From the NCBI GenBank assembly GCA_016282655.1, contig JAEELK010000185.1, positions 1 to 6,334 on the forward strand: 6,334 bases of DNA, read 5' to 3'. This DNA is from Bacillota bacterium. Lineage in GTDB: Bacteria; Bacillota; Clostridia; Peptostreptococcales; Anaerovoracaceae. Position numbers and translations under genes: made by a program. Positions 4,221-6,334 of the stretch are shown in pieces (position 1 is the first letter of the stretch; every line of letters begins with the position of its first letter). Below the pieces are notes generated by a model, which was given only the letters and a program-made list of their open reading frames with translations, did not search any database and was not told the origin of the DNA.

Positions 4221-6334
4221 CTACTTCTTCCTTCTCTGCTGCAGGGCCAGAAAGACCTGACCGCTGCTGACGGCGCCGTCTCCGGGGCTAAGGACGCGGT
4301 TGCGGTAGACGGAGAAGCCGTCCTGCCGCAGCAGCTCCGCGCAGCGCTCCATGAGCAGGCGGTTCTGAAAGCAGCCGCCGCAGAGGACGACCTCGGACAG
4401 TCCGACGCGCTTCGCGGCCGCGAGGACCGCCTGCGCCAGCGCCTCATGAAAGCCGAGCGCCGCCCGTTTCCGCATATCCTCTGGCTCCGTGTGCTCCGCC
4501 GCCGCAAGGAGCTCCGAGAGGAGCCCGCGGGCGGAGAGCAGCAGGGTGCCGTCTGTTTCCTCTATCATATCAAAACGGAGCGGCAGTGGCACGCGTTTTT
4601 CGCGCAGCGCTTCCTCCGCCGCGTTCTGCAGCAGGGCGGCGCATTCGCCCTCGTAGCTGTTGCGCTGCGCCAGGCCGAGCACGGCGGCGACCGCGTCGAA
4701 GAGCCGCCCCGCGCTGCCGATGGGCACCGTGTTGATCTCCCGCTGCAGCGCCGCGTCCCAGATCTGTTCTTCTCCGTCCCGCGGAGCGCGCAGACCGTAG
4801 TGCCGCAGATAGCAGTAAGCCGTCTTGCGGGCGTCCTTCATGGAGGCGTCGCCGCCGAGCTGCGTCACAGATCCCAGATGTCCCAGGCGCCGGACCTCCG
4901 CGCCCTCGCAGCGGAGGAACTCTCCGCCCCAGACCGCGCCGTCCGTGCCGTAGCCCGTGCCGTCAAAGACCACCGCCAGCAGCGGCCCCTGCAGACCGTG
5001 CTCCGCCATCACGGAGGCCGCGTGCGCGTGATGGTGCTGGATCCCGATGAGCGGCAGCCCCTTCCGCTCCGCGTAGTCCCGCGCCATCCTGCTGCTGTGA
5101 TAGCGGGGGTGCAGGTCGCAGAGCACCGCCTCCGGCTCGATGCGGAAGAGCGCCTCCATCTGCGCCAGATTCTCCCGATAGAAGCTCTGGGCCTGCAGAT
5201 CGTCCAGATCGCCGAAATACTGACTCACGTAAGCGAAGGGGCCTTTGCTGAGGCAGAAGGCCGCCTTCAGGTCCGCGCCCATGCCGAGGAACTGCGCGTC
5301 CTCCTGCCCCTCTCCTGCCTTGCAGTAGAATGGCACAGGCACGTAGCCGCGGGCTCTGCGGATCATCTGCGGGCCGTCCGCGAGCATCTGCTGCACCGAA
5401 TCGTCCATGGCGCGGCGGATGCCGCGGTCGTGATAAAAGACGCCCGCCAGCAGCGGCTCCTTTTCCAGAAGCGTCATCGCCGCGCTGTCCTCCCGCAGGA
5501 TGGGCTGTCCGGAGCGGTTCGCGCTGGTGCAGATCAGCGGTCCGCAGGCGTCGAGCAGCAGCCACTGGGCCGCCATGGAAGGCAGAAAAGCGCCCACCTT
5601 CCGGCTGCTGCGGCAGACCTGCGGCGCGAAGGGCGTTCCGAGCGGATCCAGCAGCACGATGGGCCGCGCCGCGGACTCCAGAAGAGCCGCCTCCGCCTCG
5701 CTGCAGCGGCAGCGCTCCCGCAGCTGCGCTAGGTCCCGGAAAAGGACGGCAAAGGGCTTTTCCTCCCGCCCTTTCAGAAGGCGCAGGCGCGCCGCGGCTT
5801 CATCGTTTTGGGGATCACAGAGGAGATTGTAGCCGCCCAGCCCCTTGAACGCGATGATCTTCCCCGCCCGCAGCAGAGCGGCTGCCAGGGCCAGCGGCTC
5901 GAGGCACTGCTCCCGCTGCGCCGCCGTGAAGCTGCCGGAAAGCCCGAGGAGCGCTTCCGGCGCGGCGGCGCGGAGCGCGTCCAGCTCCTCTGCGGAGAGC
6001 GCGGCAGACAGGCGCCAGCGCAGCCTTGGGCCGCAGTCGAAGCAGGAGATGGTCTGCGCGTGGAAGCGCCGGTCCTCCCGCGCCGTATACTGTCCTTCGC
6101 AGAAGCCGCACATGGGGAAATCCACCATGGCGGTGTTGTCGCGGTCGTAGGGGATGCGGTCCACGATGCTGTAGCGCGGCCCGCAGGCGTAGCAGCTGAT
6201 GAAGGGATGCAGATGGCGCGGGTCCCGCGGATCCAGGAACTCGCGCATGCAGTCCGGGCAGATCGCCAGATCGGCGGGCAGCATGGCCACGCCGGCGTCG
6301 CCCGCCCGGCTCGGCGCGATCACGAAGCCCCGCA
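4221..6334 (-). CDS. hypF: HypF carbamoyltransferase, 5' end missing at the window edge
   Basis: HypF uses carbamoyl phosphate and ATP to form carbamoyl adenylate and transfers the carbamoyl group to the C-terminal cysteine of HypE. About 703 residues are visible of a usual 750-770; the reading frame is open to the right edge, so the N-terminal acylphosphatase-like domain is mostly outside. Counting from the Val codon at 6323, two zinc fingers of C-x2-C-x18-C-x2-C form are seen (C22, C25, C44, C47 and C72, C75, C94, C97). A YrdC-like domain follows (FKGLGGYNLLCD, LKGREEKPFAV, ICTSANRSGQP). Then comes a Kae1-like domain with QHHHAHAAS (near 5040-5014), VFDGTGYGTDG, AGRLFDAVAAVLGL and LCGGCFQNRLL. 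All catalytic motifs look intact, with no frameshift. The GTG at 6323 is an internal valine and not a start, since the family's GFxIxxS segment runs through it. It is the first visible gene of hypF-hypC-hypD; its promoter is outside the window. Confidence 0.97.
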   Translation of the reverse strand, partial: RGFVIAPSRAGDAGVAMLPADLAICPDCMREFLDPRDPRHLHPFISCYACGPRYSIVDRIPYDRDNTAMVDFPMCGFCEGQYTAREDRRFHAQTISCFDCGPRLRWRLSAALSAEELDALRAAAPEALLGLSGSFTAAQREQCLEPLALAAALLRAGKIIAFKGLGGYNLLCDPQNDEAAARLRLLKGREEKPFAVLFRDLAQLRERCRCSEAEAALLESAARPIVLLDPLGTPFAPQVCRSSRKVGAFLPSMAAQWLLLDACGPLICTSANRSGQPILREDSAAMTLLEKEPLLAGVFYHDRGIRRAMDDSVQQMLADGPQMIRRARGYVPVPFYCKAGEGQEDAQFLGMGADLKAAFCLSKGPFAYVSQYFGDLDDLQAQSFYRENLAQMEALFRIEPEAVLCDLHPRYHSSRMARDYAERKGLPLIGIQHHHAHAASVMAEHGLQGPLLAVVFDGTGYGTDGAVWGGEFLRCEGAEVRRLGHLGSVTQLGGDASMKDARKTAYCYLRHYGLRAPRDGEEQIWDAALQREINTVPIGSAGRLFDAVAAVLGLAQRNSYEGECAALLQNAAEEALREKRVPLPLRFDMIEETDGTLLLSARGLLSELLAAAEHTEPEDMRKRAALGFHEALAQAVLAAAKRVGLSEVVLCGGCFQNRLLMERCAELLRQDGFSVYRNRVLSPGDGAVSSGQVFLALQQRRKK

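Noticed and set aside
3864..5732. Long plus-strand open frame (622 codons) opposite hypF, hypC and part of hypD
   Set aside because: It lies antisense to three unmistakable hyp genes, spans their junctions, and has no family signature; it is a composition artefact.

Overview
The window is a high-G+C bacterial segment (roughly two-thirds G+C by eye). It carries most of a [NiFe]-hydrogenase maturation (hyp) set plus a small group of signalling or housekeeping genes. Strong AAAGGAG-type ribosome binding sites, a short coiled-coil protein of a kind common in Clostridia, and a STAS domain fused to a TIGR02172-type kinase suggest a high-G+C member of the Firmicutes (Clostridia, perhaps Oscillospiraceae-like). 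That assignment is inference; no rRNA or other marker gene is present.

Layout from left to right. Bases 1-252 (+) are the last 83 codons of hypE, ending in the diagnostic PRIC tail. Bases 253-358 hold a strong hairpin terminator between convergent genes. Everything else is on the minus strand. In transcription order, starting from the right edge, these are: hypF (4221-6334, 5' end cut off by the window), hypC (3996-4217), hypD (2951-3994), a PHP-domain phosphoesterase (1994-2890), a promoter and leader of about 130 bases, a 125-residue coiled-coil protein (1487-1864), and a STAS-kinase fusion (359-1483) that starts with TTG.

HypF, HypC, HypD and HypE act in one pathway. HypF makes a carbamoyl adenylate and passes the carbamoyl group to the C-terminal cysteine of HypE. 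HypE dehydrates it to a thiocyanate. The HypC-HypD complex receives the cyanide, carries the Fe(CN)2CO unit, and delivers it to the hydrogenase large subunit. hypF, hypC and hypD are packed with gaps of 3 and 1 bases, so they almost certainly form one operon. The PHP gene follows 60 bases later with no visible terminator between, so it may be co-transcribed. The coiled-coil and STAS-kinase genes form a second, tightly coupled pair with their own likely promoter. hypA, hypB and hydrogenase structural genes are not in the window.

No mobile element, CRISPR array, tRNA, rRNA or known riboswitch was seen. The main oddities are hypE lying on the opposite strand and separated from hypFCD, and the two-gene coiled-coil/STAS-kinase module, whose genes are in the same frame with one stop and one codon between them. 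I see no strong case for an entirely new system; the STAS-kinase pair is the least understood part.
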